DNA of 10,098 nt from Helicobacteraceae bacterium (lineage in GTDB: Bacteria > Campylobacterota > Campylobacteria > Campylobacterales > Sulfurimonadaceae). The notes under the pieces were generated by a model, which saw only the letters and a list, made by a program, of their open reading frames with translations, had not been told where the DNA came from and searched no databases. Where the stretch lies: the NCBI GenBank assembly GCA_027056525.1, contig JALUKO010000181.1, forward strand, positions 1-10,098. The letters run 5' to 3'. A program made the position numbers and the translations under genes. Below are positions 1 to 6,297 of this stretch, piece after piece. Each line of letters starts with the position of its first letter. Within the stretch, counting starts at the first letter, position 1.

Positions 1-431
1 ATGGTGTAGCTATCGGTACACTTATCACTGTTCAGATGGTCGGGGCAATGATAAGTAATTTTTTATGGGGCTATCTCAGCTCGCAAGGCTTTAATAAAAT
101 AACTGCAAACATAGCTATAAGTATGCACATAACAGCCATCATTGTAGCTTTTTTAGCATCATCATTATACGAGTATATGTTAGTATTTTTTCTTGTAGGC
201 GCGGCTGTAGATGGAAATCGCATCGCTTCTGGAAACCTTATTTTAGCACTTGCACCACCGAAAAAACGTCCTGTATATATAGCACTGCAGATCAATGTTA
301 TATCATTTGGTTTATTTTTCTCTATTCTTGGTGGATTTATTTTACACTTTTTTTCTTATACTATTTTATATAGCGCTACACTTTTAGTGCTGTTTTTTGC
401 CCTGTATTTTTCGTTGAAACTCAAAGACTAA
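1..431 (+). CDS. MFS-type transporter, C-terminal part (5' end outside window)
   Basis: The reading frame is open from base 3 to the TAA at 429-431, giving about 142 residues with no start in view that would make a whole protein; the first in-frame ATG at 36 is internal. The segment is very hydrophobic and reads as about five or six membrane helices separated by short loops. The loop APPKKRPVYIALQ followed by a new helix (INVISFGLFFSILGGFIL) resembles the helix 10/11 region of major facilitator transporters, where a P-x-x-R-P/G-x-Y loop is common. The substrate cannot be told from this fragment. Its stop codon overlaps the stop of the convergent gene on the other strand (428-431), so no separate terminator exists between the two. 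MFS assignment is by general resemblance only. Confidence 0.65.
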   Translation, partial: GVAIGTLITVQMVGAMISNFLWGYLSSQGFNKITANIAISMHITAIIVAFLASSLYEYMLVFFLVGAAVDGNRIASGNLILALAPPKKRPVYIALQINVISFGLFFSILGGFILHFFSYTILYSATLLVLFFALYFSLKLKD

Positions 432-823
432 TAGCACAACTTCAAATGTTCTTGAAATTGTTTTTGAGTCGGCAGTCCAAAAAAAGCTTTACAGGCAAAC
501 AGCTCATAAGTATTTAAAAAGAACATTGCAGGATACTCCAAGGTGTAGAGCAACTCTATGGGATAGCTTGATGTTTGCTCTTTGTTAATGATAACACAAA
601 CAAAATTTTCATTTATACTCTCAACATACTCTTTGTTTGTAAAAAGTTCATAGTTGATCTGTTTTGCTTCATCATAATTCTCTACAAGTAAGACAAACAA
701 ACCTTTTTTCTCCTGCAGGGCTTTTGCATGTGCCATATCATATGTCGGCATCCACTTTACATAGTTTGCTTCCAAAACCACAGCTAAAATAATACTTACA
801 AAAATATAACGCACACTCCACAC
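428..823 (-). CDS. thioredoxin-fold-like protein lacking CXXC, cotranscribed with the peroxidase
   Basis: 131 residues. The N-terminus (residues 5-17, RYIFVSIILAVVL) is a signal peptide or membrane anchor, so the rest should face the periplasm. The body follows the layout of thioredoxin-like DUF255/Thioredoxin_7 proteins: W24 and 'DMAHAKALQEKKGLFVLL' (a strand after an A-x-A-K-A helix), then 'NKEYVESINENFVCVIINKE', then a cis-proline-like Y97-P98 and 'MFFLNTYEL'. Where the redox CXXC would follow the LFVLL strand the sequence is ENYDEAKQINYELF, with no cysteine; the three cysteines (76, 111, 130) are elsewhere. It is therefore probably not a disulfide reductase. The start is GTG at 823-821, immediately after the TAG of the peroxidase gene, with no clear Shine-Dalgarno, so translation is likely coupled; a GTG three codons later is an alternative. 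The fold call is inference from pattern. Confidence 0.6.
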   Translation of the reverse strand: MWSVRYIFVSIILAVVLEANYVKWMPTYDMAHAKALQEKKGLFVLLVENYDEAKQINYELFTNKEYVESINENFVCVIINKEQTSSYPIELLYTLEYPAMFFLNTYELFACKAFFGLPTQKQFQEHLKLCY

Positions 824-1894
824 CTACTCATCTAAGTTGTATTGCACGATTTCACCATCAAGTGACTTTAAAAAAGCTTCCAGTGCATCGAGTTGATCTT
901 TTGAGAGTTCCACCCCTATTTGGTGTTTTGCCATAATCTTTATGGCTTCTCTAAGCTCTTTAACAGAGCCGTTATGAAAGTATGGTGCCGTTTTAGAAAT
1001 ATTTCTGAGTATGGGTACTCTAAATCTCTGTTCACCCTTTTGCCCCATGAAACCGCCTATGTTTTCAAAAGGATACGGATGATACATCTCAAAATTAAAA
1101 CGTACACTGCTTACATGTCTCCCTTTTGTTTTTTCATTAAAGGTTGTTGTCAAAGAGATGATACTGTTATAATCTCTCAAAGGAAACTTTTGAATTTTAC
1201 GTCCCCCGATAGTGGTACCAAAATGGCACCCTTTACACCCCATATCTATAAATATATTGAGTCCTCGCTTCTCTTGTGCACTTAAGGCATTTTCATCTCC
1301 ATCTAAAAAAGCATCATAACGCCCTCTTGTCACAAGTGTTTTTTCATAAACCGCTATCGCTTTTGTAATATTGTCAAAAGTGATTGCATCATCACCAAAG
1401 ACTTTCTGAAACATCTGAACATACTCGGGGTTCTCTTTTACTCTTTGCTCCACAAGTTCAGGAGTCGATGCCATTTCAAAATGTGCCTGCATAGGACCTC
1501 GCGCCTGCTCACGCAGTGAACTCGCTCTACCATCCCAAAAAAAATGTTTTGAGTATGCTGTGTTGAGAACAGTGGGAGAGTTTAAATGGTTTGGGTTTGC
1601 TTGCTTTTTGTAGCCTATGGCTGTTGGCAGTGAGTCCTCTCCCCCTTTTTCTATGTCATGGCACGAAGCACAGGCTATCATTTTATCTTTGGAAAGATTT
1701 TTATCAAAAAAAAGTTTCTTCCCAAGTTTAATTTTAGGAATTGTCATAGGATTTTGTTCATCATCGACCTGAGCTTTAAGAAGTTCAAAATCCAAAGGTA
1801 TGGAACGCAGACCTTTCTCAAGCGCTTTTTCTCTCATCCCTTGTGTTGCAAACGCATGAGAGAAGATCATAATAAAAACTATAATATACTTCAT
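824..1894 (-). CDS. di-heme cytochrome c peroxidase (CcpA/MauG family), periplasmic
   Basis: 356 residues. A signal peptide (MKYIIVFIMIFSHAFA, likely cut after residue 16) sends it to the periplasm. Two heme c sites are visible: C75-A-S-C78-H79 and C220-K-G-C223-H224, the normal spacing for bacterial di-heme peroxidases, which reduce H2O2 to water with electrons from small cytochromes c. Family signatures include LGKKLFFDKNLS (58-69), FFWDGRASSLREQARGP (118-134) followed by the conserved E140-M141, and FRVPILRNISKTAPYFHNGS (291-310). The C-terminal FLKSLDG is also typical. Length is usual for the family allowing a modest insertion after heme 2 (about 235-285). Start is ATG at 1894 with a perfect AGGAGG (1905-1900) six bases upstream. 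It is followed without a gap by the thioredoxin-like gene. CcpA-type peroxidase is favoured over MauG because no methylamine genes are nearby. Confidence 0.92.
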   Translation of the reverse strand: MKYIIVFIMIFSHAFATQGMREKALEKGLRSIPLDFELLKAQVDDEQNPMTIPKIKLGKKLFFDKNLSKDKMIACASCHDIEKGGEDSLPTAIGYKKQANPNHLNSPTVLNTAYSKHFFWDGRASSLREQARGPMQAHFEMASTPELVEQRVKENPEYVQMFQKVFGDDAITFDNITKAIAVYEKTLVTRGRYDAFLDGDENALSAQEKRGLNIFIDMGCKGCHFGTTIGGRKIQKFPLRDYNSIISLTTTFNEKTKGRHVSSVRFNFEMYHPYPFENIGGFMGQKGEQRFRVPILRNISKTAPYFHNGSVKELREAIKIMAKHQIGVELSKDQLDALEAFLKSLDGEIVQYNLDE

Positions 1895-1899
1895 AACTA

Positions 1900-1953
1900 C
1901 CTCCTGTTAAAAAGAGTTCATAGAAAATTGTATCAAGATTTTCGCCGATAATA
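1900..1953 (-). promoter_or_regulatory. probable promoter and strong ribosome binding site of the peroxidase gene
   Basis: On the minus strand the gap contains two -10 candidates, TATTAT at 1953-1948 and TACAAT at 1932-1927, and a perfect AGGAGG at 1905-1900. Neither -10 has a recognisable -35, which is normal in epsilonproteobacteria. The TACAAT choice gives a leader of about 26 bases, and TATTAT about 47. The tandem repeat at 1961-2005 would then lie just upstream of, or overlapping, the -35 region. The ribosome site is clear; the exact promoter is not. Confidence 0.45.
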
Positions 1954-1960
1954 CATACCA

Positions 1961-2005
1961 TTTTAGCACTAAAAGATTTTTATTTTAGCACTAAGAGATT
2001 TTTTA
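1961..2005. repeat. 22-bp tandem direct repeat upstream of the peroxidase, possible operator
   Basis: Two adjacent copies, 1961-1982 and 1983-2005, begin with TTTTAGCACTA and continue AAAGATTTTTA and AGAGATTTTTTA respectively, differing by one substitution and one extra T. Each copy contains an imperfect or perfect dyad; the first is the 14-base palindrome TTTTAGCACTAAAA. The array lies between the end of the AraC-type regulator gene and the start of the peroxidase, about 67 to 111 bases before the peroxidase ATG. A repeat period near two helical turns is what AraC-family proteins bind, but the link is inference. Confidence 0.6.
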
Positions 2006-2008
2006 TAA

Positions 2009-2932
2009 CTAAGTATCTCTTTTAAGGAGATCTTTTGGATAGATACCATAGCTTTTGAAAAACACTTTACTAAAATGACCTTGATGTCTATACCCTACTT
2101 TTTTACTTATTTCACCTATGGTAAGGGTTTGCTCTTTAAGTAAAATATTGGCTTCTTCAAGTCTTAGTTTTTGTATATAACTGTAGATGGTCGTATGGTA
2201 CACCTTTTTAAAAACTTTTTTCAGTTTTGATTCGTTTGTAGCACATAGATGTGCAATAGTCGCAATGGTTGGTGGGTTAATGAAACTTTTCAGAAGTATA
2301 TCTTTTGCTCGCCTGGATATACAAACCTCCTCATCACTTATATCTTGAACAGGCATGTCAAACAAAGAAAGTCTATGGATAATAAACTCCACAACATTAT
2401 GCTCACAACGAATACTTTTCATATTTGAGTATTGTTGCGCATTCACAATCTTATCGATCAGATACAGACTCAACGCATCTGTAGGCTGTGTATTTAAAAG
2501 CTCTAAAGATATCTCACCTTGAAGTTTGTTATATAAAAAATCTACAGGTTCATATTCATTGGATGTCAAATATCTTTTTAGAAAAAAATCTGCTACAAAC
2601 AAGATAAAGATATTTGATCTTTTGTGTGTTGTTCGCAGTGTAATATCTTGACGTGAAGAGCAATATATACCTATGCTATGTGCATGAAAATCATAAGCTT
2701 TTTTCGCAATATGATCCTCTATCATCAACGTACCCTCTTTGAGTACACATATCATAAGCATTCTGTCTAAGTTTTTTATAGGAAAATCAAGTGTAGTAAA
2801 AGCATCTAAGGAGATATCTAAAAAGACAATACCGTTAGAGATATCCACTCTGCTTATATGGTTTGTGTTATGTTTTAAAAACTCTGTTCTCTTATAACGG
2901 GTATCAGTGATGTTAAAGAAGAAACTTTCCAT
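2009..2932 (-). CDS. AraC-family transcriptional regulator
   Basis: 307 residues. The C-terminal 90 or so residues (217-307) form a typical AraC/XylS DNA-binding unit with two helix-turn-helix motifs: the first around TIATIAHLCATNESKLKKVF and the second around LTIGEISKKVGYRHQGHFSK, followed by the family hallmark F-K-x-x-x-G-I-Y-P-K-D. The N-terminal 200 residues contain the pattern of an effector-sensing cupin-like domain (for example LMICVLKEGTLMIEDHIAKKAYDFHAHSIGIYC) but the ligand is not evident. The ATG at 2932 overlaps the last base of the dehydrogenase stop codon (TAATG), so the two genes are translationally coupled and the dehydrogenase is a likely target or partner. The direct repeat just beyond its stop codon is a candidate binding site controlling the peroxidase. 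Confidence 0.88.
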   Translation of the reverse strand: MESFFFNITDTRYKRTEFLKHNTNHISRVDISNGIVFLDISLDAFTTLDFPIKNLDRMLMICVLKEGTLMIEDHIAKKAYDFHAHSIGIYCSSRQDITLRTTHKRSNIFILFVADFFLKRYLTSNEYEPVDFLYNKLQGEISLELLNTQPTDALSLYLIDKIVNAQQYSNMKSIRCEHNVVEFIIHRLSLFDMPVQDISDEEVCISRRAKDILLKSFINPPTIATIAHLCATNESKLKKVFKKVYHTTIYSYIQKLRLEEANILLKEQTLTIGEISKKVGYRHQGHFSKVFFKSYGIYPKDLLKRDT

Positions 2933-3795
2933 TAGAGGCTGTAGTACTCACGTACTCTTCTTTCAAAATCTTCATCACTTAACTCTTTTCTCATAGGAAT
3001 AAACTTTTCAGCCCTGTCACCTATAGTATTTCTGGCGGGATAATGCTCATTTTCAATGATTTTTAAGATCATCTCCCCCACCTCTTTGGGTTCATTGCCT
3101 TTGTTGATCTGCTCTACTATGACCGGTGCCAAAGTTGAAACCATTGCAGCATATGCAGAATCAGGACTAAATGTTTTTGGGTTTGTCACAAGGTTGTCCT
3201 TGGCAAAATTCGTATCAAAAAATCCCGGCATAACAGAATGAACCCTGATGTTAAAATCTTTGAGCTCATAGCGAAGTGAATCGGTGATCCCCTCAACCGC
3301 ATACTTACTGGCATTATACATAGTAAAAAGCGGAAGCCCTATTTTGCCAAGAAATGAGCTGATATTTATGATAACACCTGATCTGTTGGCTCTCATAACA
3401 GGTATCACCTCTTTTGTAACTCGAAGCAGAGCAAAAACATTGATATTAAACTGATCAAACATCTCCTCTTCTGAAACATCTTCTACGGTGGAGACCAGCC
3501 CGTAACCTGCATTATTGACAAGAACATCTATTTTGTTATGTCTTTTGAGGATCATTGCAACACTTTGCTGAATACTTTGAGGATCAGTAATATCCAAATG
3601 CAGGGGAAAAAAGTTTTCTGATTTAAGGGATTCAAGTTTTGCGCTATCTCTGCTTCCGGCATATACTATAAAGCCCTTATCTGCCAATATTTTGGCAGTA
3701 GCCCTGCCCATGCCGGAACTTGCACCGCTAATAAGCACTACTTTTGGAACATTAGATGCCGAAGAAGTTGTGAAGGAATGCTCTTTCTTTTTCAT
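2932..3795 (-). CDS. short-chain dehydrogenase/reductase (classical SDR)
   Basis: 287 residues, Rossmann-fold NAD(P)(H)-dependent oxidoreductase, cytoplasmic. Visible motifs are the cofactor loop G24-A-S-S-G28-M-G30, the acidic D68 in LHLDIT, N94-N-A-G97, the active-site serine in NISS (146/147) and the catalytic Y160-N-A-S-K164. The P190-G191 stretch after the active site is also normal. The residue after strand 2 is a serine-arginine pair (S48-R49), which favours NADP(H) over NAD(H); this is inference. The substrate is unknown. The only available start is ATG at 3795, preceded by AGGA about 12 bases away. No other start codon occurs before the Rossmann motif, so the 17-residue leader and the 44-base overlap with the upstream gene look real. 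It is followed by the AraC regulator with a 1-base overlap. Confidence 0.9.
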   Translation of the reverse strand: MKKKEHSFTTSSASNVPKVVLISGASSGMGRATAKILADKGFIVYAGSRDSAKLESLKSENFFPLHLDITDPQSIQQSVAMILKRHNKIDVLVNNAGYGLVSTVEDVSEEEMFDQFNINVFALLRVTKEVIPVMRANRSGVIINISSFLGKIGLPLFTMYNASKYAVEGITDSLRYELKDFNIRVHSVMPGFFDTNFAKDNLVTNPKTFSPDSAYAAMVSTLAPVIVEQINKGNEPKEVGEMILKIIENEHYPARNTIGDRAEKFIPMRKELSDEDFERRVREYYSL

Positions 3796-4129
3796 TTTTA
3801 ATAAAAATCCTCACTATCGTTTGGTTATTCTCTCCAAGAACAAGAACTTCGTTGCCACTAACTTTAAGATGCTTCTTACCCCATTGTTTGTCAAGCTCAT
3901 CAAGACGCAAAAGAACTTCAGCAGCATCCGGCTTCTCTTTTTCACCCGTTTGGGTGTTTACTATACTCAATCCACCTATTCTTTTTTCAAGTTTATAAGG
4001 ACTGTACACCTTTAGCGCTTTATAGATACGATCCTCTTTCGCTTCTGGCATGGCACGTTGCATCGCAACAAACCCCATGATCAAAAAGGCAAAAACAACT
4101 CCTATTACCAACGCTTTTTTTACATTCAT
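3752..4129 (-). CDS. hypothetical membrane-anchored protein next to siroheme synthase
   Basis: 125 residues, not recognised. Residues 6-23 (ALVIGVVFAFLIMGFVAM) form one membrane anchor or uncleaved signal after a short positive N-terminus, so about 100 residues should sit in the periplasm. The soluble part is rich in charged residues, has no cysteine and no heme motif, and alternates predicted strands with one helix (PDAAEVLLRLDELDKQWGKK). Start ATG at 4129 overlaps the stop of siroheme synthase (ATGA), with GGAG six bases upstream inside that gene. Its 3' end overlaps the dehydrogenase start by 44 bases. Tight coupling to siroheme synthase suggests a shared transcript; a role in tetrapyrrole biosynthesis would be a guess. 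Confidence 0.75.
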   Translation of the reverse strand: MNVKKALVIGVVFAFLIMGFVAMQRAMPEAKEDRIYKALKVYSPYKLEKRIGGLSIVNTQTGEKEKPDAAEVLLRLDELDKQWGKKHLKVSGNEVLVLGENNQTIVRIFIKNEKERAFLHNFFGI

Positions 4130-4695
4130 TTTTTACTCCAATTTTCAAAATATTTTTTTGCTTTTTCATCAAGCATTTTCATTCTTTGCTTCCCTTTTGG
4201 AAGTGTACTTCTTAAGTGTTTCATCTCTTGTAAAAACTCTGAGAGTCCAGAAGGTATATGCTCTTGCAGATAACGCTTAAAGTGTTTTGCTACAGCCGGA
4301 GAGGCTCCAGAGGTCGATACAGCGATAGTAAGATCATCTTGTCTCACATAGGAGGGAAAGATAAAATCACAATAATCTACCGAATCAACCGCATTGCACA
4401 AACATTTATACTCTTTGGATTCCTCAAAAATCTCCGCTTGCAGAGGTATATCATCTACAGCTATGATAACAACAGCAAACTCTTTGATATCCCCTCTTTC
4501 ATAAGAACGCTTTTTAAGTTCAAGCTTCTCTTTTTCTATCGCATCAAACATCTCCTCACAGAGTTGTGGCGCGATCACCGTTATATCTTTTGTAAAATCC
4601 AAAAGACGTTGCAACTTTTCATAAGCGATATTCCCACCGCCGACTATTAAAATTTTTTTGTTATCAAGCTTTAAAAAGGCTGGGAAATAACTCAA
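4126..4695 (-). CDS. siroheme synthase, precorrin-2 dehydrogenase/sirohydrochlorin ferrochelatase (Met8p/CysG-N type)
   Basis: 189 residues, the size of stand-alone Met8p-like proteins, without the SAM methyltransferase domain of full CysG. It oxidises precorrin-2 to sirohydrochlorin with NAD+ and inserts Fe2+ to give siroheme, in the cytoplasm. The NAD-binding G19-G-G-N-I-A24 loop follows strand KILIVG; N101-A-V-D104 matches the Asp104 position shared by CysG and Met8p for dehydrogenation and chelation; S127-T-S-G-A-S-P-A is the conserved substrate-side loop; FIFPSY (111-116) is also typical. The start is TTG at 4695-4693, supported by AAAGGAG at 4708-4702 and by the MSYFPAFLKL opening typical of the family. 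It heads a minus-strand operon and is divergent from the siroheme decarboxylase that would use its product. Note that uroporphyrinogen methyltransferase is not in this window. Confidence 0.92.
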   Translation of the reverse strand: MSYFPAFLKLDNKKILIVGGGNIAYEKLQRLLDFTKDITVIAPQLCEEMFDAIEKEKLELKKRSYERGDIKEFAVVIIAVDDIPLQAEIFEESKEYKCLCNAVDSVDYCDFIFPSYVRQDDLTIAVSTSGASPAVAKHFKRYLQEHIPSGLSEFLQEMKHLRSTLPKGKQRMKMLDEKAKKYFENWSKK

Positions 4696-4735
4696 CTATG
4701 CTCCTTTAATCTACAAGAGATATAATACGGTGTAA

Positions 4736-4741
4736 ATTATA
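4736..4741 (-). promoter_or_regulatory. candidate -10 box for the siroheme synthase operon
   Basis: Perfect TATAAT on the minus strand (4741-4736), predicting transcription from about 4729 and a leader of about 34 bases before the TTG start. No -35 resembling TTGACA is present at the right distance. The FNR-type box at 4785-4798 would be centred near -62.5, close to the -61.5 seen in class I FNR promoters, so the box could act in both directions. This is a positional argument only. Confidence 0.45.
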
Positions 4742-4784
4742 CATTCTTAGATGTAACAATACCCTAAATATGGCATAATTGTAC

Positions 4785-4798
4785 TTGATACACATCAA
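4785..4798. promoter_or_regulatory. FNR/DNR-type binding site ahead of nirDL
   Basis: Perfect palindrome TTGAT-ACAC-ATCAA, an exact match to the TTGATnnnnATCAA consensus bound by Crp/Fnr-family anaerobic and NO regulators (FNR, DNR). It lies in the 171-bp divergent gap. With the -10 at 4821-4826 the predicted start is about 4833 and the box centre (4791.5) falls at -41.5, the class II activator position. A near-identical site with the same 22-bp gap to its -10 is at 9926-9939. A further TTGAT half-site is at 4816-4820. Confidence 0.82.
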
Positions 4799-4820
4799 TT
4801 ACATTTTCTATAAAATTGAT

Positions 4821-4826
4821 TACAAT
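4821..4826 (+). promoter_or_regulatory. -10 box of the nirDL operon promoter
   Basis: TACAAT, five of six matches to TATAAT, 22 bases after the FNR-type palindrome. It predicts a start near 4833 and a leader of about 34 bases. The ribosome site ahead of the ATG at 4867 is weak (AAAAGTAG). Confidence 0.6.
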
Positions 4827-4866
4827 CTTTGCATAACTTGAAAAATTCACATTAAAAGTAGAAATT

Positions 4867-5865
4867 ATGAGAGAAGAAATATTATCAAGAATACAAAAGA
4901 AGTTTCCACTGCAAGCAAGACCATTTCAAGTGATAGCTGATGAACTTGAGATAAGCGAGGCAGAAGTCCTTGCTATACTTCAAGAGGAAAAAGAAAAAGA
5001 TATCATTCGTCAAACATCTGCAATCTTTGATACAAAACGCTTAGGTTATGTATCTTCTTTGGTCGCTTTTAAGATCGCTCCTGAAAAAATTGATGATGCG
5101 GTCAAGATCATCAATGCACACCCCGGTATTTCACACAACTATGAACGTAACCATGATTTCAACATATGGTTCACACTGGCTGTTGCACCGGATTCAAAAC
5201 TGGGACTTGAAAAAACACTCGAAATACTTTCAAAGCTAACACAAGCACAAGACTATATCATGCTTCCAACACTCAAACTCTTTAAGATCTCTGTTAAGCT
5301 CAACACAACCGGTAAAGATGACAAAAAAGAGAAGGTTAAAAAAGTTAAACATAAAGAGATAGAACTCTCAGAACTTCACCATAAGATCATTCAAAAGGCT
5401 CAGTACGATATAGAGATTACAAGTGAGCCTTTTAAAAAGATTGTAGATGAACTTGAGATAGACTATGAAACATTTTTCTCTATTTTACAAGAGCTTCAAG
5501 ATGCAGGTATTATGCGGCGATTTGCTTCTATCTTAAATCACAGAAAAGCGGGATTCAATGCAAATGCAATGGTTGTCTGGGATGTTGATGAGAACAAAGG
5601 TGAAGAGATCGGCGAGAAAGCTGCCACATTTAGTGCCGTAAGTCACTGCTATTTGCGTCCAAAGTACGAAAACTGGCCTTATAACCTCTTTACGATGGTT
5701 CACGGAAAAACTACAGAAGAGACAAACAGCATTATTGCAGAGATGTCGCAAGAGATCGATGCAAAAAGACATATGCCGCTTTACTCATCACGTGAGTTTA
5801 AAAAAGTACGCATTGAGTACTTCACTCCAGCTTTTGAAGCTTGGGAAAATCAACATACAGCATAG
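4867..5865 (+). CDS. nirDL: fused siroheme decarboxylase (NirDL/NirGH or AhbA-AhbB type)
   Basis: 332 residues holding two Lrp/AsnC-like units in one chain. Unit 1 (about 1-145) has a winged-helix start (FQVIADELEISEAEVLAILQ), then RQTSAIFDTKRLGY and the motif H90-N-Y-E-R-N-H-D-F-N-I-W101. A lysine-rich linker (150-164) follows. Unit 2 (about 166-332) has FKKIVDELEIDYETFFSILQ, MRRFASILNHRKAGF and H260-C-Y-L-R-P-K-Y-E-N-W-P-Y-N-L274. These HxYxR...N-x-W and CYxRP...WPYNLF motifs mark siroheme decarboxylases, which remove CO2 from the C12 and C18 acetates of siroheme to give 12,18-didecarboxysiroheme, not DNA-binding regulators. The fused form recalls NirDL. It heads the plus-strand operon and faces siroheme synthase. 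The product can lead to heme d1 (needs nirJ, nirF, nirN) or heme b (needs ahbC, ahbD); neither set is in view, so the branch is undecided. Confidence 0.88.
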   Translation: MREEILSRIQKKFPLQARPFQVIADELEISEAEVLAILQEEKEKDIIRQTSAIFDTKRLGYVSSLVAFKIAPEKIDDAVKIINAHPGISHNYERNHDFNIWFTLAVAPDSKLGLEKTLEILSKLTQAQDYIMLPTLKLFKISVKLNTTGKDDKKEKVKKVKHKEIELSELHHKIIQKAQYDIEITSEPFKKIVDELEIDYETFFSILQELQDAGIMRRFASILNHRKAGFNANAMVVWDVDENKGEEIGEKAATFSAVSHCYLRPKYENWPYNLFTMVHGKTTEETNSIIAEMSQEIDAKRHMPLYSSREFKKVRIEYFTPAFEAWENQHTA

Positions 5866-5883
5866 TAAAACTAAAGGAAAATC

Positions 5884-6297
5884 ATGAACCTGTTTTTTGA
5901 ACTTGAGATCGTTTATATTGTTATCGGTATCTTCTTTTTGGCAGTTACTGCATTTGTAACTACAAGAGACTTTATGCCAAAGGTTGCCTTTAAAAGGGGT
6001 ATGATCGGTGTTTTTACTCTATTTGCCATTATGATAAGTTTGCATTACCTCGTAACCACCAAAAGGATGGCAGGTGTAAAGCAGATCTTCAATGAGGGTG
6101 GAACTATCATTTGTGAAAATAAAATGCACAGAACCATATCCCGTTCGATACTTGTTTCTAAAAAGCTTGGGTGGAGACTAGAGGGTGACCACTTTGCCTC
6201 AGACAATGTTGCAAGAGTGTTTCACACTTCCAGATGTGTTGACTATGCACCTATAGCGCCAGAGTTGGCGAAAGAAGCGGCAGAACACCAACAATGA
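5884..6297 (+). CDS. hypothetical two-TM protein with a cysteine-containing C-terminal domain
   Basis: 137 residues, not recognised. Two membrane helices (about 8-26 and 38-56) are joined by a short positive loop (RDFMPKVAFKRG), so both termini should face the same side, probably the periplasm by the positive-inside rule. The C-terminal 80 residues have a compact pattern: GGTIIC97-ENK, then SRSILVSKKLGWRLEGDHFASDN, then FHTSRC118. Two cysteines and two or three histidines near them could bind heme or metal, but no CXXCH is present. Start ATG at 5884 is well supported by AAAGGA seven bases upstream. Its stop overlaps the start of the pentaheme cytochrome (ATGA), which suggests they work together, for example as membrane anchor and electron carrier. 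That role is inference. Confidence 0.78.
   Translation: MNLFFELEIVYIVIGIFFLAVTAFVTTRDFMPKVAFKRGMIGVFTLFAIMISLHYLVTTKRMAGVKQIFNEGGTIICENKMHRTISRSILVSKKLGWRLEGDHFASDNVARVFHTSRCVDYAPIAPELAKEAAEHQQ

Noticed and set aside
920..1285. Plus-strand open frame of 121 codons opposite the peroxidase
   Set aside because: It lies wholly antisense to the heme-binding peroxidase gene, has no ribosome site and no family resemblance; a shadow frame.
1925..1938. TTGAT half-site (minus strand) upstream of the peroxidase as an FNR box
   Set aside because: The second half is TTTTC instead of ATCAA; only half the palindrome is present.
2015..2031. ATCTC...GAGAT dyad around the AraC gene stop as a terminator
   Set aside because: Only five base pairs with a seven-base loop and partly coding; too weak to call.
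3692..4650. Plus-strand open frames opposite the dehydrogenase, hypothetical gene and siroheme synthase
   Set aside because: They are antisense to genes with clear motifs, overlap one another and show low-complexity composition.
4809..4814. TATAAA as the -10 of nirDL
   Set aside because: It would put the FNR box near -29.5, blocking instead of activating; TACAAT at 4821 gives the exact class II spacing.
4867..5865. Lrp/AsnC transcription factor as the function of the 332-residue protein
   Set aside because: The winged-helix parts are present, but both halves carry siroheme decarboxylase motifs and the neighbour makes siroheme; a DNA-binding role is the weaker explanation.
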